A stretch of DNA of 64,000 bases from Oceanobacillus rekensis (GTDB taxonomy: Bacteria > Bacillota > Bacilli > Bacillales > Amphibacillaceae). Location of the stretch: assembly GCF_002153375.1 (NCBI RefSeq), contig NZ_MTBQ01000001.1, positions 723,334 to 787,333 of the forward strand. Reading direction: 5' to 3'. A program made the position numbers and the translations under genes. The notes under the pieces were generated by a model that saw only the letters and a list, made by a program, of their open reading frames with translations, did not search any database and was not told where the DNA came from. This document shows, piece by piece, positions 16,183-26,199 of this stretch; the stretch's first letter is position 1, and the number at the start of each line of letters is the position of its first letter.

Positions 16183-17778
16183 ATGAGCAATCAACAGCAA
16201 GAGAAAGTCGAACAGAACAAAGAAAAAGAATCGTTGCTTACGAAAGCGCTCGGGGTACTGTCCGGAAGCTTTGCACCTATCATTGGAGTACTGGCGGGGG
16301 CTGGGTTATTAAAAGCATTGTTATCCGTTCTAACTACGCTAGGTTGGCTCTCCCCTGAAAGCGGTACCTATATTGTTTTATCAGCTGCTGGGAGTGCCGT
16401 TTTTTATTTCCTTCCTGTATTTCTGGGAATTTCAATCGCTAATAAACTGGGTGCGAATGGATATGTGGGTGGAGTTGTTGGTGCATCTCTTTTAACACCA
16501 GAAATCGTTCACCTTGTAGAAGACGGTGTGGAGACAATTGAGTTTTTGGGAATACCTGTCCTTTTGGCAGACTATTCTTCTACCGTATTTCCAATTTTTA
16601 TAGCCATGTTTGTTTATGCAGCATTAGATAAATTATTGAAAAAAGTGATTTTAAAAGATCTTCAGTTGTTTATTAACCCAATGATTTCCTTATTAATTCT
16701 CGTTCCATTGACAATGCTCTTTTTTGGACCTTTTGGAACTATAATTGGGGAAGCGCTTGGTTCTCTCATTGGTTTTCTAAGTGATACTAGTGGACTTTTA
16801 GCAGGTGCCGTAATGGGTAGCGCATGGACGTTCTTGACCATCGCCGGTTTACACTGGACCATCATTCCGCTTGCTATCGCAAACCTTGCAACAGGACCTG
16901 ATCCAATTATTGCCATGGCTGCAGCTGCACCATTTGCACAAGTTGGTATAGGGATTGCAGTATTTCTTAAAACACGTGATAAAGACTTGAAAGCTCTCGC
17001 AGCCAGTGGAATTGTACCTGGAGCCTTGGCCGGTACAACGGAAGCAATTAACTATGGTATTATATTACGTTACAGGCGGACGATGATTTATGTCGTCATT
17101 GCAGGGGCAATAGGTGGTGCAATCAATGGAAGCCTTGGTATTGTAATGAATGATTTTGTACTCCCAAGTGTATTAGCAATTCCTGCCTTCTCACCAATTG
17201 GCTTGTATATGATTGGTATTGGAGTTGCATTTGTCTTAGGATTCATTTTAACCTACGTTTTTGGATATGAAAGTAAGAGTAAAAAAGTAGATGATAACTA
17301 TAGCCACCTCGTTGTTGGTGTAAAACCTGAAGTAGTTGGAAGTCCTTTACAAGGAAAAGTTGTAGCTTTATCCGAAACTAACGATCCATTATTCGCCACT
17401 GAAACAGTTGGTAAAGGTGTTGCGATTGAGCCGGAAATTGGTAAAGCAGTTGCCCCTGTCGATGGTGTCGTTACTACCCTGTTCCCAACAGGACATGCAG
17501 TAGGAATCACTTCAGACAATGGAGCCGAAGTATTAATCTTTATTGGCGTTAATACCATTCAACTGGCAGGAGAACATTTCACATCACATGTTAAACAAGG
17601 TGATCGAGTATCAAAAGGTGATTTGCTCATTGAATTCGATATCAATAAAATTCAAGAAGCCGGATACCGAACAATCACACCTGTTGTCGTCACAAACAAA
17701 GAAGAATATTTGGATATCAAAGCTACAGAAAACAATGAAATAAACCCGAATGACGACCTGTTAAGATTAAGCTTATAG
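16183..17778 (+). CDS. PTS IIC-IIA fusion lacking IIB and the phospho-accepting His of IIA
   Basis: 531 residues. Residues 18-360 form a glucose/beta-glucoside-type membrane IIC domain, starting LLTKALGVLSGSFAPIIGVL and with GTTEAINYG (284-292) in place of the usual TEP-type motif. Residues about 380-531 are a glucose-type IIA domain. No IIB domain with its CITRLR-type Cys motif is present. In IIA, the auxiliary His is kept (FPTGHAVGI, His438; E. coli His75), but the residue 15 positions later, the phosphorylated His90 of E. coli IIA-Glc, is Phe453 (EVLIFIGVNT). Standard phosphotransfer through this IIA looks impossible. AAGGAG precedes ATG 16183, and a divergent AraC regulator lies upstream. 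Confidence 0.85.
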   Translation: MSNQQQEKVEQNKEKESLLTKALGVLSGSFAPIIGVLAGAGLLKALLSVLTTLGWLSPESGTYIVLSAAGSAVFYFLPVFLGISIANKLGANGYVGGVVGASLLTPEIVHLVEDGVETIEFLGIPVLLADYSSTVFPIFIAMFVYAALDKLLKKVILKDLQLFINPMISLLILVPLTMLFFGPFGTIIGEALGSLIGFLSDTSGLLAGAVMGSAWTFLTIAGLHWTIIPLAIANLATGPDPIIAMAAAAPFAQVGIGIAVFLKTRDKDLKALAASGIVPGALAGTTEAINYGIILRYRRTMIYVVIAGAIGGAINGSLGIVMNDFVLPSVLAIPAFSPIGLYMIGIGVAFVLGFILTYVFGYESKSKKVDDNYSHLVVGVKPEVVGSPLQGKVVALSETNDPLFATETVGKGVAIEPEIGKAVAPVDGVVTTLFPTGHAVGITSDNGAEVLIFIGVNTIQLAGEHFTSHVKQGDRVSKGDLLIEFDINKIQEAGYRTITPVVVTNKEEYLDIKATENNEINPNDDLLRLSL

Positions 17779-17808
17779 GTGACTGTCACTTCCTGGACTT
17801 TGTGTATT
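17776..17808 (+). repeat. Stop-codon repeat, module 1 copy
   Basis: The TAG stop codon of the preceding gene is the first part of TAGGTGACTGTCACTTCC, matching the TAGGTGCCTGTCACTCC unit seen after ydbM and in altered form after prfC, rocD and the SNF2 gene. Confidence 0.7.
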
Positions 17809-17819
17809 ACTTATATGAC

Positions 17820-17854
17820 AAGTCATAACTGTAATGAGTTATGGCTTTTTTTTT
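17820..17854 (+). terminator. Terminator after the IIC-IIA gene
   Basis: AAGTCATAACT / AGTTATGGCTT stem with a 6-nt loop and a run of nine T. Confidence 0.85.
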
Positions 17855-18061
17855 ATTTTAAACTTACTATTGTTGGTTCATTTCTTGAATAAAGTACATC
17901 CATCAAGCCTTACTATTATTGCTGTCTTGTACTACCACAAAATTTACATATAATTTACTTTGACTTAACAACTGGTCTTGCTATATAATTACACCTTGTA
18001 GTTCAAATCAATATCAATCTATGTAAATTAATAATGCTTAATAAAATATGAGGTGAATAAT

Positions 18062-20008
18062 GTGAAAAAATTATTATCTACGAAGATGGGCTTCTTCGCC
18101 ATTGCTGTAGTTCTTTTTTGGATAAAAACATATATAATTTATAAAACAGAATTTGATTTAGGTGTTAGTGGGGCCATGCAGGAGTTTCTATTATTCTTTA
18201 ATCCACTTAGTTCCGGGTTAATCTTCCTTGGACTCGCACTATTTGCTACAGGCAAAAAAGCGGGACGTCGTATCATTGGAATTTCATTCATTCTAGGCTT
18301 TATCCTGTTCGCAAACGTGGTGTTTTACCGTTTTAATGGTGACTTTATAACACTTGCTACCATGATGCAAACAGATAATTTTGGTAGTTTAGGTGGTAGT
18401 ATTCTAGGGTTGCTAAAACCATATGACATTCTTTTTGTATTAGATTTAGTTGTTTTAATTGTTTTGTATAATAAATTTAAATCGAATTGGTCAACGGAAC
18501 GTATTCAGTGGCGCAAACCACTTACCGTATTAGCAGCTGGCGCTATTGCTTTTGGCGTTAACCTAAGCTTAGCTGAAATTGATCGTCCACAATTATTAGA
18601 ACGTACCTTCGATAGGAATTATTTGGTGAAATACCTTGGAACCTATAATTTTATGATTTATGATGCGGTTCAAAGCTTTGAAACATCAAAACAACGTGTT
18701 TTAGCTGACAGCAGTGACATTACAGAAGTAGAAAATTATACAAAATCGAAGTATGCTGAACCAAATGCTGAAATTTTTGGAACAGGCGAAGGGAAAAATA
18801 TTATCAAGATCCATTTGGAATCATTCCAGTCCTTCTTGATTGATTATGAACTACATGGGGAGGAAGTTACTCCATTCCTAAATTCATTGGTACATGATCA
18901 AACACAGGATTACACGTATTTTGATAACTTCTTCCATTCGACGGAGCAAGGGAAAACAGCTGATGCAGAATTGACGATGGATACGTCGTTATACGGATTG
19001 CCACAAGGGTCAGCCTTCGTGACAAAGGGTAACAATACGTATCAGGCATTACCAGCTATACTTGAACAACAACAAGATTATACGAGTGGCGTATTCCACG
19101 GGGACGGTAAATCGTTCTGGAACCGTGATGAAGTATATAAACAACTCGGTATTAACGATTATTATTATGATATTTTCTATGATATGAGCAAAGAGAATGT
19201 GATTAACTATGGTTTAAAAGATAAACCATTCTTTGAAGAATCAATCCCGTTATTGGAAGAAATGGACCAACCATTTTATGCGCATATGATGACATTAACA
19301 CACCACCATCCATTTGTTGTTGATGAGGGCGAGGAAAGTATTGCACCTGCTGAGACTGGAGATGGTACGGTTGATCGTTACTTCCAGACCGCAAGATATT
19401 TAGATGAGGCATTAGAAGAATTCTTTACAGATTTGAAAGACGCAGGATTGTATGAGGACTCTATCATTATGATTTACGGAGACCATTACGGTATTTCACA
19501 AAATCATAATCGTGCAATGGAAGAAATCATGGGCGAAGAAATTACACCATTGAAAAATTCAGAACTACAGCGTGTACCGTTTATGATTCGTATTCCTGGT
19601 GTAGATGGTCAGGGAACAAATCATACCTATTCCAGCCAGGTTGATGTAATGCCAACATTGCTGCACATCCTTGGAATTGACGCACGCGATTATATTGTTT
19701 TCGGTACGGATATGTTTTCTGAAGGGCATAAAGACTTTATTCCTTTCCGTAATGGTGATTTTGTTACAGAAAAATATAGTTCCATCAATGGAATCTTCTA
19801 TGATAATACAACAAAAGAAGTCATTGAAGAACCAACGGAGGAAATGCTTGCAATGAAAGAGACCGTTCTTCATGAGCTGGAACTTTCCGATAAAGTATTA
19901 AACGGTGACCTCCTGCGTTTCTATACTCCTAATGAGGATTGGGAACCAGTAGATCCAAATAATTATGATTATAATTACGACGTTGAAGAATTAAATGAGA
20001 AGAACTAA
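18062..20008 (+). CDS. ltaS: Lipoteichoic acid synthase
   Basis: 648 residues from GTG 18062, chosen because AGGTGA lies 6 nt upstream (an in-frame GTG at 18053 overlaps that site). Five N-terminal transmembrane helices (to about residue 170) are followed by the SFDRNYLVKYLGTYNF-type linker and the extracellular sulfatase-like domain. The nucleophile Thr lies in STEQGKTADAEL (about 300-311), with metal-ligand segments FHGDGKSFWNRDE and YGDHYG. LtaS polymerises glycerol phosphate from phosphatidylglycerol on the outer membrane face. The sequence tracks B. subtilis LtaS closely over its length. It has its own promoter region and terminator. Confidence 0.93.
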   Translation: MKKLLSTKMGFFAIAVVLFWIKTYIIYKTEFDLGVSGAMQEFLLFFNPLSSGLIFLGLALFATGKKAGRRIIGISFILGFILFANVVFYRFNGDFITLATMMQTDNFGSLGGSILGLLKPYDILFVLDLVVLIVLYNKFKSNWSTERIQWRKPLTVLAAGAIAFGVNLSLAEIDRPQLLERTFDRNYLVKYLGTYNFMIYDAVQSFETSKQRVLADSSDITEVENYTKSKYAEPNAEIFGTGEGKNIIKIHLESFQSFLIDYELHGEEVTPFLNSLVHDQTQDYTYFDNFFHSTEQGKTADAELTMDTSLYGLPQGSAFVTKGNNTYQALPAILEQQQDYTSGVFHGDGKSFWNRDEVYKQLGINDYYYDIFYDMSKENVINYGLKDKPFFEESIPLLEEMDQPFYAHMMTLTHHHPFVVDEGEESIAPAETGDGTVDRYFQTARYLDEALEEFFTDLKDAGLYEDSIIMIYGDHYGISQNHNRAMEEIMGEEITPLKNSELQRVPFMIRIPGVDGQGTNHTYSSQVDVMPTLLHILGIDARDYIVFGTDMFSEGHKDFIPFRNGDFVTEKYSSINGIFYDNTTKEVIEEPTEEMLAMKETVLHELELSDKVLNGDLLRFYTPNEDWEPVDPNNYDYNYDVEELNEKN

Positions 20009-20045
20009 AAAAACCGAACAGTGCCTAGCACTGTTCGGTTTTTTT
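20007..20045 (+). terminator. Terminator of ltaS, copy of the CCGAACAGTGC repeat
   Basis: A perfect 18-bp stem AAAAAAACCGAACAGTGC with a 3-nt loop followed by T residues starts at the ltaS stop codon. The same hairpin recurs at 20676, 30751, 39324 and 41377, with a damaged copy at 36821. Confidence 0.85.
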
Positions 20046-20080
20046 ATATGAGTGTGCCTGTACAAAATGGATGTCCGAAT

Positions 20081-20115
20081 GGTGTCTGGCACTCCCAGAG
20101 CTTTGTCGAAAGATA
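20081..20115. repeat. Module 1 copy of the stop-codon repeat
   Basis: GGTGTCTGGCACTCCCAGAG followed by CTTTGTCGAAAG matches the GGTGCCTGTCACTCC...TTTGTCGAAAA unit, here downstream of the module 2 hairpin of ltaS. Confidence 0.6.
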
Positions 20116-20160
20116 TATGATGATTATTTTTGAAAGTATTTTTACTTATTACCGGTAAAG

Positions 20161-20511
20161 TTATTCCCTGTCCTTTGAAGGATCAATCGTTACTTCAGAG
20201 TCTTCTTTGATGCCTGCAGTACGATTAGTAATTTCTGTATCTTCTCCGAACTCTGTTCCATAATTAAGTTTACCAGGACGTCGTTTGTCCTTATCCGTTT
20301 CCGGGTCCAATGCAGCTTCAGTGGGGTTAAACAATGATACTAAATAGTAGAGACCACTCAAACCTACGAGACCATAAACGAGTCTTGATAAGAAAGCATC
20401 TTGCCCACCGAAAATTGCTGCTACTAAATCAAATTGAAAAAAAGCTATTAGTCCCCAATTAAGAGCACCAATAATGATCAATGTTAAAGCAATTGTTTTC
20501 AAAATTCTCAT
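20161..20511 (-). CDS. DUF378 (YuzA-like) small membrane protein
   Basis: 116 residues from ATG 20511, which follows AAGGAGGTGAGATATAC; the frame opens further upstream but without a ribosome site. The DUF378 core is residues 1-65, two transmembrane helices with IIGALNWGLIAFF and YGLVGLSGLYYLVSLF. The C-terminal 50 residues are hydrophilic and charged, longer than in the plain YuzA type. Function unknown. It is a single-gene unit. Confidence 0.85.
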   Translation of the reverse strand: MRILKTIALTLIIIGALNWGLIAFFQFDLVAAIFGGQDAFLSRLVYGLVGLSGLYYLVSLFNPTEAALDPETDKDKRRPGKLNYGTEFGEDTEITNRTAGIKEDSEVTIDPSKDRE

Positions 20512-20675
20512 GTATATCTCACCTCCTTGGGATTTACAATTCATTGTTAGCTTTTGTCATTCATACAAATTTAATACAAAAATTATATGTTTTACATATG
20601 TGCCGCTTGATGTATCGGTTATCGTACAAACGTAAAATTTGAGCAAACGCTAACTTTAATTCACCCAGATACAAC

Positions 20676-20710
20676 AAAAACCGAACAGTGCCAGGCACTG
20701 TTCGGTTTTT
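20676..20710. repeat. CCGAACAGTGCC hairpin repeat, terminator of the FAD oxidase operon
   Basis: A 17-bp perfect stem AAAAACCGAACAGTGCC with a single central base, ending in a T-run on either strand. It lies 13 bp beyond the stop codon of the FAD-linked oxidase (minus strand). Confidence 0.8.
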
Positions 20711-20723
20711 ACTCTATTTGGGT

Positions 20724-22085
20724 TTATTCATCCATAAAAATTTTCCCTGGGTTCAGTATCCCTTTAGGATCATACATTCGCTTTGTTTGTTTCATGATTT
20801 CCAGAGCCGCTCCATGTTCTGCTTTCTGGAACTTCATTTTACCAAGTCCGACACCGTGTTCACCTGTACATGTGCCACCTGCTTCAATCGCTTTTAACAC
20901 AATAGCATCATTGGTTTGTTCTGCAGTCTCAAATTCACCTTCCACACTCGAATTGTACATGATGCTCGTATGAAAGTTTCCATCCCCGACATGCCCCCAG
21001 ATTGCTCCGTTAAGACCACTTGCATCCATCCTGGTTCTAGCAAAAGAAACAAGTTCGGGAATAAGTGAAATCGGTACACAAACGTCTCCACCAATTTCTT
21101 TAATTCCTTCCTGACAGGCAATTGCATAGTTTAAATCTTTTCTAGCTTTCCAAATCTGTTTCATTTTTACTGTATCATTTGCTGCTATCCAATTTTCACA
21201 CCCATGGTTATGCATTAACTCGGATGCAAGCTCGACCTCTTCCTTAACAGCTCTTTCCGATCCAGCAAATTCAAAAAATAATGAATGCTTGACAGGGAAG
21301 TTTTCACCACTATGACGGTTGATCATGGAAATGCTGACAGCGTCAATCAGCTCCATTCGCAATACTGGAATTCCAGCCTGCAACATATTTTGAGCTGCCC
21401 TCGTACAACATTCCAAAGAATCAAATGTACATCTCGCCATCATATTGTATTCCGGGATACCATGAAGCTTCAACGTGATTTCAGTTATGATGCCAAGTGT
21501 TCCCTCTGAACCGGTAAACAGTCCGGTCAAATTGTAACCTGATGACGATTTCTTTGCCAATGTACCTGTCTTTATGATCCTTCCATCAGCAAGCACCACT
21601 TCGAGATTAAGCAACTGATCCCGCATCGCTCCGTAACGCACTGCCGTCGTTCCGCTTGCATTTGTTGCAACCATTCCGCCAATCATCGCATCTGCTCCAG
21701 GATCAACTGAAAACATTAGTCCGCTTGCGTTCACTTGTTCGTTTAATTGTAAACGAGTAACTCCAGCTTGAACGGTAACCCGCATATCCTCAGGAGAAAA
21801 ATCAATGACCTTATTCATTCGTTCAAAATTCATTACAATTCCCTTATGAACTGGAATTGCTTGACCTTCTAACCCTGATCCAGCGCCAAATGGCGTCACT
21901 GGCACCAGACTTTCAGAAGCAATTTTAAGAATCTCAGCTACATCTTCCGCAGATTCTGGAAAACAAACAACATCAGGCAGGGCTGCAGTGTGAATAGATT
22001 CATCCTTGCTGTGTTGAATTAATACCTTTTTATCTTGACTAATCTTTTCCCTGCCCAGTTTATCGATAAGTTGTTGCATATACAT
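20724..22085 (-). CDS. FAD-linked oxidase (GlcD / D-lactate dehydrogenase type)
   Basis: 453 residues from ATG 22085, chosen because AGGTGG lies 7 nt upstream. The PCMH-type FAD-binding domain (about 35-215) has VTPFGAGSGLEGQAIP and GADAMIGGMVATNASGT. The C-terminal oxidase domain has WGHVGDGNFHTSI and the end motif TGEHGVGLGKMKF, with His residues that act in catalysis. Family members oxidise D-lactate, glycolate or other D-2-hydroxy acids. It is last in a four-gene operon behind an aminotransferase, so a 2-hydroxy acid linked to amino acid breakdown is a reasonable guess. Confidence 0.85.
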   Translation of the reverse strand: MYMQQLIDKLGREKISQDKKVLIQHSKDESIHTAALPDVVCFPESAEDVAEILKIASESLVPVTPFGAGSGLEGQAIPVHKGIVMNFERMNKVIDFSPEDMRVTVQAGVTRLQLNEQVNASGLMFSVDPGADAMIGGMVATNASGTTAVRYGAMRDQLLNLEVVLADGRIIKTGTLAKKSSSGYNLTGLFTGSEGTLGIITEITLKLHGIPEYNMMARCTFDSLECCTRAAQNMLQAGIPVLRMELIDAVSISMINRHSGENFPVKHSLFFEFAGSERAVKEEVELASELMHNHGCENWIAANDTVKMKQIWKARKDLNYAIACQEGIKEIGGDVCVPISLIPELVSFARTRMDASGLNGAIWGHVGDGNFHTSIMYNSSVEGEFETAEQTNDAIVLKAIEAGGTCTGEHGVGLGKMKFQKAEHGAALEIMKQTKRMYDPKGILNPGKIFMDE

Positions 22086-22110
22086 TGATAGCACCACCTG
22101 CAATTAAAAA

Positions 22111-23478
22111 TTAATAGATCATATGCGCAATCAAAGCAATGATCGGCAAGGATATTATCGTACGTTCGATAAATATGATTAGTAAATGGCTAAATTTAAC
22201 CGGTATTTTTGAGATGAGCAACAGAGTACCCATTTCTGTTAAATAGATGATTTGTACTAAAGAAAGTGCACCTACTACAAATCTTGTCATCTCTGATTCA
22301 ATTCCTGATGCCAGAACGGCTGGCAGGAACATATCGATGAATCCGATAATTGTTGCCGGAGCTGCTTCTGCCGCTTCAGGGATTTGCAACAAGTTTAGAA
22401 TAGGTATCATCGGCTGAGAAATCCATTGGAAAACTGGTGTAAATTCGGCAATTATCAATGCAATCGTACCAATCGCCATTACTTGTGGCAGTAAAACAAA
22501 GACAATTCCTAAGAATATTTCTGTCCCTTGGTTTAACTGATCTTTAAATGAACCTGCACCTTTCGCACGCTTCACTGCCTGATGAAGCCCCCACTTAAAC
22601 GCTGACGTATTTTCAGGTATTTCTTCATGAATTTGACTACGTTTATAATACGTATCCGGGATTTTGGAAATCGGTGGGATTCTCGGGATGATAATAGCAC
22701 TAACTACCCCAGCAATAACTATCGTCAAATAAAAGACCGGAAACATATGCCCGACATCAAGCATATTGGCAATTACGAGACAGAACGGAAGTGAAACGGT
22801 TGAAAAGCACGTCGCAATCGCTGCCGCCTCTCTGCCTGTATAATACCCATCTTGATATTGCTCCCTTGTAATGACAACACCGACATTTACATTTCCTACC
22901 CATGATGCTAGCAGGTCAATTGCCGAGCGTCCCGGCAATGTGAACAACGGCTTAATCGTTCCACGCAGTAAGGTTCCTACAAATTCCATTGCACCGAAAT
23001 TAATTAAATACGGCATCAGATACGATGCCACAAAGAACCATACAATCAGGCTTGTTAATAAGCCGAACATAACTTGTCCAGTAATTTCAGAATTGATAAG
23101 TGTAAAACCTATTTCATGGAACGTCATTACTGCAAAAATGGCACCTAGGATCCGAACAACCATCCAAAATATGGAAACATGAAATGTATTCTTAAGAAAT
23201 TCGGACTTTATAATAAAATTTGGTTTCATAATCATTGCAAAAATTGTCAGGACGGTTGATAGCACCATCGTATAAGTAATAATCGCAGGTAACCAACCCG
23301 ATAAAAATTCAATTAAAAATTCGGTAATAATTCCTAATGGTATATTAAAAGAACCCCCATCAATAATCGGGAATAGGAAAATAATAACTCCAAATAAGGA
23401 GGGAAGCAAAAATTTCATTAAATCTTTTTTATTGTGCTTTTCATCCGCTGTATATGCTTCTTTTTCTTCATTCATCAT
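22111..23478 (-). CDS. YjiH-family membrane transporter (nucleoside-recognition GATE domain)
   Basis: 455 residues with about 11 transmembrane segments. Characteristic stretches are LPGRSAIDLLASWVGNVNVGV (truncated here), YTGREAAAIATCFSTVSLPF and the late GIESEMTRFVVGALSLVQII. The YjiH family is of unproven substrate and often lies in amino acid or peptide catabolic clusters. ATG ATG starts follow GGAGGTTAACA. It sits between an aminotransferase (37 bp upstream) and a FAD oxidase (25 bp downstream), so it probably imports the operon substrate. Confidence 0.82.
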   Translation of the reverse strand: MMNEEKEAYTADEKHNKKDLMKFLLPSLFGVIIFLFPIIDGGSFNIPLGIITEFLIEFLSGWLPAIITYTMVLSTVLTIFAMIMKPNFIIKSEFLKNTFHVSIFWMVVRILGAIFAVMTFHEIGFTLINSEITGQVMFGLLTSLIVWFFVASYLMPYLINFGAMEFVGTLLRGTIKPLFTLPGRSAIDLLASWVGNVNVGVVITREQYQDGYYTGREAAAIATCFSTVSLPFCLVIANMLDVGHMFPVFYLTIVIAGVVSAIIIPRIPPISKIPDTYYKRSQIHEEIPENTSAFKWGLHQAVKRAKGAGSFKDQLNQGTEIFLGIVFVLLPQVMAIGTIALIIAEFTPVFQWISQPMIPILNLLQIPEAAEAAPATIIGFIDMFLPAVLASGIESEMTRFVVGALSLVQIIYLTEMGTLLLISKIPVKFSHLLIIFIERTIISLPIIALIAHMIY

Positions 23479-23515
23479 TGTTAACCTCCTTATTTCTTTT
23501 GTAAACAGTCACTTT

Positions 23516-24820
23516 CTACATCGATTCAAGTACCTCTTCCAGTATCTCTATTCCGTCATCAATTTGTTCTTTCGTTACTGTCAATGGTGGAATCATGCGA
23601 ATCACTTCACCTGCATTTCCACATAAGTAGAATAGGACACCTTTTTCCAGACAACCATCCAATACTTTCATAACCGCTTCACCATCAGGCTCTCCTGTCT
23701 CAACATTTTGCAAAGCAAAGCCAATCATTAATCCAACACCACGTACATCTTGGATAATTGGAAATTTATTTTTCAAATCATGAAGACGATGAAGCGCATA
23801 TTTACCGACCTCACGGGAGTTTTCGAGCAATTCTTCTTCTTTGATTACCGCAATGGATGCTCGTGCTGCAGCACAGGCAATCGGATTTCCACCAAATGTT
23901 GTTGCATGTGTCCCCATTGGCCACTGTGCCATTAATTCTTTCGATGCAATCGTCACTCCAAGCGGCATACCAGCAGCAATACCTTTAGCTACAGCCATAA
24001 TATCAGGTGTTACATCAAAGGTCTGAGCAGCGAACCAGTTACCAGTACGACCAAATCCTGTTTGTACTTCATCAAAAATCAATAAAATACCATGACGATC
24101 ACAGATTTCACGGATTTTTTTCAACCATGATGTTGGTGGAATGATATATCCGCCTTCACCAAGCACTGGCTCCACAATCATGCAGGCAACTTCTTCGGGA
24201 TCAACCTGATGTTGGAATAACTTTGCTGCTTCCTTCTCCAATTTTTCCGCAAAAAACACTTCCGGATCCTGATCCGCCGGGCATTCTTCTGGATTGGCAT
24301 ATGGCAGCTGATAGGTTAACCATGATGGCTGAAGATGTTTACGATATTTACTTTTTGATGTGGAAACACTGAGTGAACCGACTGTCCGGCCATGGAATCC
24401 ACCTGTAAATGAAATGACATATGGACGCTTTGATACATATTTTGCTAGTTTCAAAGCTCCTTCAATTGCTTCTGTACCACTGTTTCCAAAAAAGAAATTA
24501 TCCAATTTCGGTGGGAGAATTTCTTGAAGTTCTTGTGCAAGCTTTAAAATAGATTCATATATAATTACACCTGATGGCCCGTGAATTAAATGATCTGTAC
24601 TGTTTTTAATTGCTTCCACTACTTTTGGATGACGATGGCCAACATTCTCGACTGCAATTCCAGAAGTAAAATCCAAGTACTTTTTACCATCTGCCCCGTA
24701 GTAATAGCAGCCTTCCGCTTTTACTACCGGTAAATTCGGATGATCTTTTGCCATGCTTGGTGCTAAGTAATTTCCAATATTATCTACTAATTTAAGCCAA
24801 TCTTGGTTTTCATTATTCAT
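23516..24820 (-). CDS. Class III (GABA/acetylornithine-type) PLP aminotransferase
   Basis: 434 residues. Fold-type I features include [19 protein letters not shown] (about 108-126), [27 protein letters not shown] (about 248-262) and the PLP Lys in [13 protein letters not shown]. It is closest in style to 4-aminobutyrate or other omega-amino-acid aminotransferases; the exact substrate is unknown. Start ATG 24820 follows AAAGGAGCATTCTCA, 13 bp after the regulator gene, so both are on one transcript. Partners are a YjiH transporter and a hydroxy-acid oxidase. Confidence 0.85.
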   Translation of the reverse strand: MNNENQDWLKLVDNIGNYLAPSMAKDHPNLPVVKAEGCYYYGADGKKYLDFTSGIAVENVGHRHPKVVEAIKNSTDHLIHGPSGVIIYESILKLAQELQEILPPKLDNFFFGNSGTEAIEGALKLAKYVSKRPYVISFTGGFHGRTVGSLSVSTSKSKYRKHLQPSWLTYQLPYANPEECPADQDPEVFFAEKLEKEAAKLFQHQVDPEEVACMIVEPVLGEGGYIIPPTSWLKKIREICDRHGILLIFDEVQTGFGRTGNWFAAQTFDVTPDIMAVAKGIAAGMPLGVTIASKELMAQWPMGTHATTFGGNPIACAAARASIAVIKEEELLENSREVGKYALHRLHDLKNKFPIIQDVRGVGLMIGFALQNVETGEPDGEAVMKVLDGCLEKGVLFYLCGNAGEVIRMIPPLTVTKEQIDDGIEILEEVLESM

Positions 24821-24833
24821 TGAGAATGCTCCT

Positions 24834-26162
24834 TTATATCGAATATTTTTTCAGTTTTCGTACAACAGATGGCTGGCTGATTCCCAGCATTTTTGCCATT
24901 TCTGTCGTTGTTTTGCAGTGCTTTTTTGCATTTATTAAAACTTTTTCTTCGACAGTTTCTAAAATACGTGATAATGTTTGTCCTTCAATTTCGAGTGGGT
25001 CAAGCTCACTCTTTTCGCTCGATCGGTAATTCATCGGAAGATTATCTTTTGTAATAATCGCTGATTCACTTTCTGTAACGAGTCTCTCCATCAGATTTTT
25101 CACTTCCAACTGATTTCCTTTCCACTCCAGATGCAGCAATTCCTGGAAAATATCCTTGGATAGTGTCCGTTCCAACTTATATTCTGTACGGTATTGTTCG
25201 ACAGATTTCAGAATAATTTCACTCAAGTCTTCCGGTCTTTCCCTTAATGGCTTAATCTGAATCGGCACCACATGCAACAGGTAAAATAGGTCTTCCCTGA
25301 ACTCGTTTTTTTCGACTAAACGATACATATCTGCTTCGGTTGAGCTTATCAATCGATATTTATTTTTGTGCTTTCGCAATGCTTTTAATAGAATGCTCTG
25401 GGAGGTGTGTGATAATTCATCTACCCCTTCCAAATACAGTGTCCCCGATTCTGCCAATTGTAAGTATCCCGTTTTATTAGATTCTTTATCTTGGCTGCCT
25501 GTTAGCTCTTGTTCCAGGATTGCTTCCGGGATGGCTGCACAATTTACTTCAATGAAAGGTCCATCCTTCCAGGGGCTTTCTTTATGAATGAATTTGGCAA
25601 GCGTGGATTTTCCAACACCATTCTCTCCTTGAAGATGTACAGGAACTTTGAGTGGTGCTGCCTTTTTGATGGCCTTCATTACTTGCTTCATAGACTTACT
25701 CTCGGCGACGAATCCCTTAAAGTTGAAGCTCTTTTCTCGGTAAGTTTCCAGTTCACCTTTTACCCGGGATATCTCCCCTTCAAGTTCATTCAAATAGTCC
25801 TGGAGAACTAACAATTCGGACACTTCATATGAATAACTGACAACGAATTCAACGTCATGATTTTCGTTAAACAACGGTATACCAGTGATCAGTACTTTCC
25901 TGCCATTCTGTTTATTTTGTATAAGGACAACCTTTTTCTTTTGTTTCTGTACGAGTGGGGTAATTGCTGGAGAAAATACACCCTGTTTCTCCAGTTCATA
26001 TACAGACTGACCGATTAAGTCTTCAGCGGAAAGCCCATACTGTTTCCCACTTATATGTGTAGCCTTAATGATTTTTCCGTCGCGATTCGTAACGATAATA
26101 TCCTCATCATACGAATCGATTACCTCTTCCTTTGCATTTGGAAGAAGATAAAGATTAACCAT
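24834..26162 (-). CDS. PAS-AAA+-Fis regulator lacking the sigma-54 loop (TyrR-like)
   Basis: 442 residues: PAS domain (about 12-115), coiled-coil linker (120-145), AAA+ domain (about 150-375) and a C-terminal Fis/TyrR-type helix-turn-helix ([20 protein letters not shown], 421-440). Walker A is intact (GENGVGKST, 179-187). The GAFTGA loop that contacts sigma-54 is absent; the segment reads [16 protein letters not shown] (219-234). Walker B, normally GTLFLDEI, reads GTLYLEGV (240-247). It probably regulates sigma-A promoters, as TyrR does. It is first in the operon, so autoregulation is likely. Confidence 0.85.
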   Translation of the reverse strand: MVNLYLLPNAKEEVIDSYDEDIIVTNRDGKIIKATHISGKQYGLSAEDLIGQSVYELEKQGVFSPAITPLVQKQKKKVVLIQNKQNGRKVLITGIPLFNENHDVEFVVSYSYEVSELLVLQDYLNELEGEISRVKGELETYREKSFNFKGFVAESKSMKQVMKAIKKAAPLKVPVHLQGENGVGKSTLAKFIHKESPWKDGPFIEVNCAAIPEAILEQELTGSQDKESNKTGYLQLAESGTLYLEGVDELSHTSQSILLKALRKHKNKYRLISSTEADMYRLVEKNEFREDLFYLLHVVPIQIKPLRERPEDLSEIILKSVEQYRTEYKLERTLSKDIFQELLHLEWKGNQLEVKNLMERLVTESESAIITKDNLPMNYRSSEKSELDPLEIEGQTLSRILETVEEKVLINAKKHCKTTTEMAKMLGISQPSVVRKLKKYSI

Positions 26163-26199
26163 TCAACCGCCCCTTTGCCAACCGAATTATTCATTTTTG

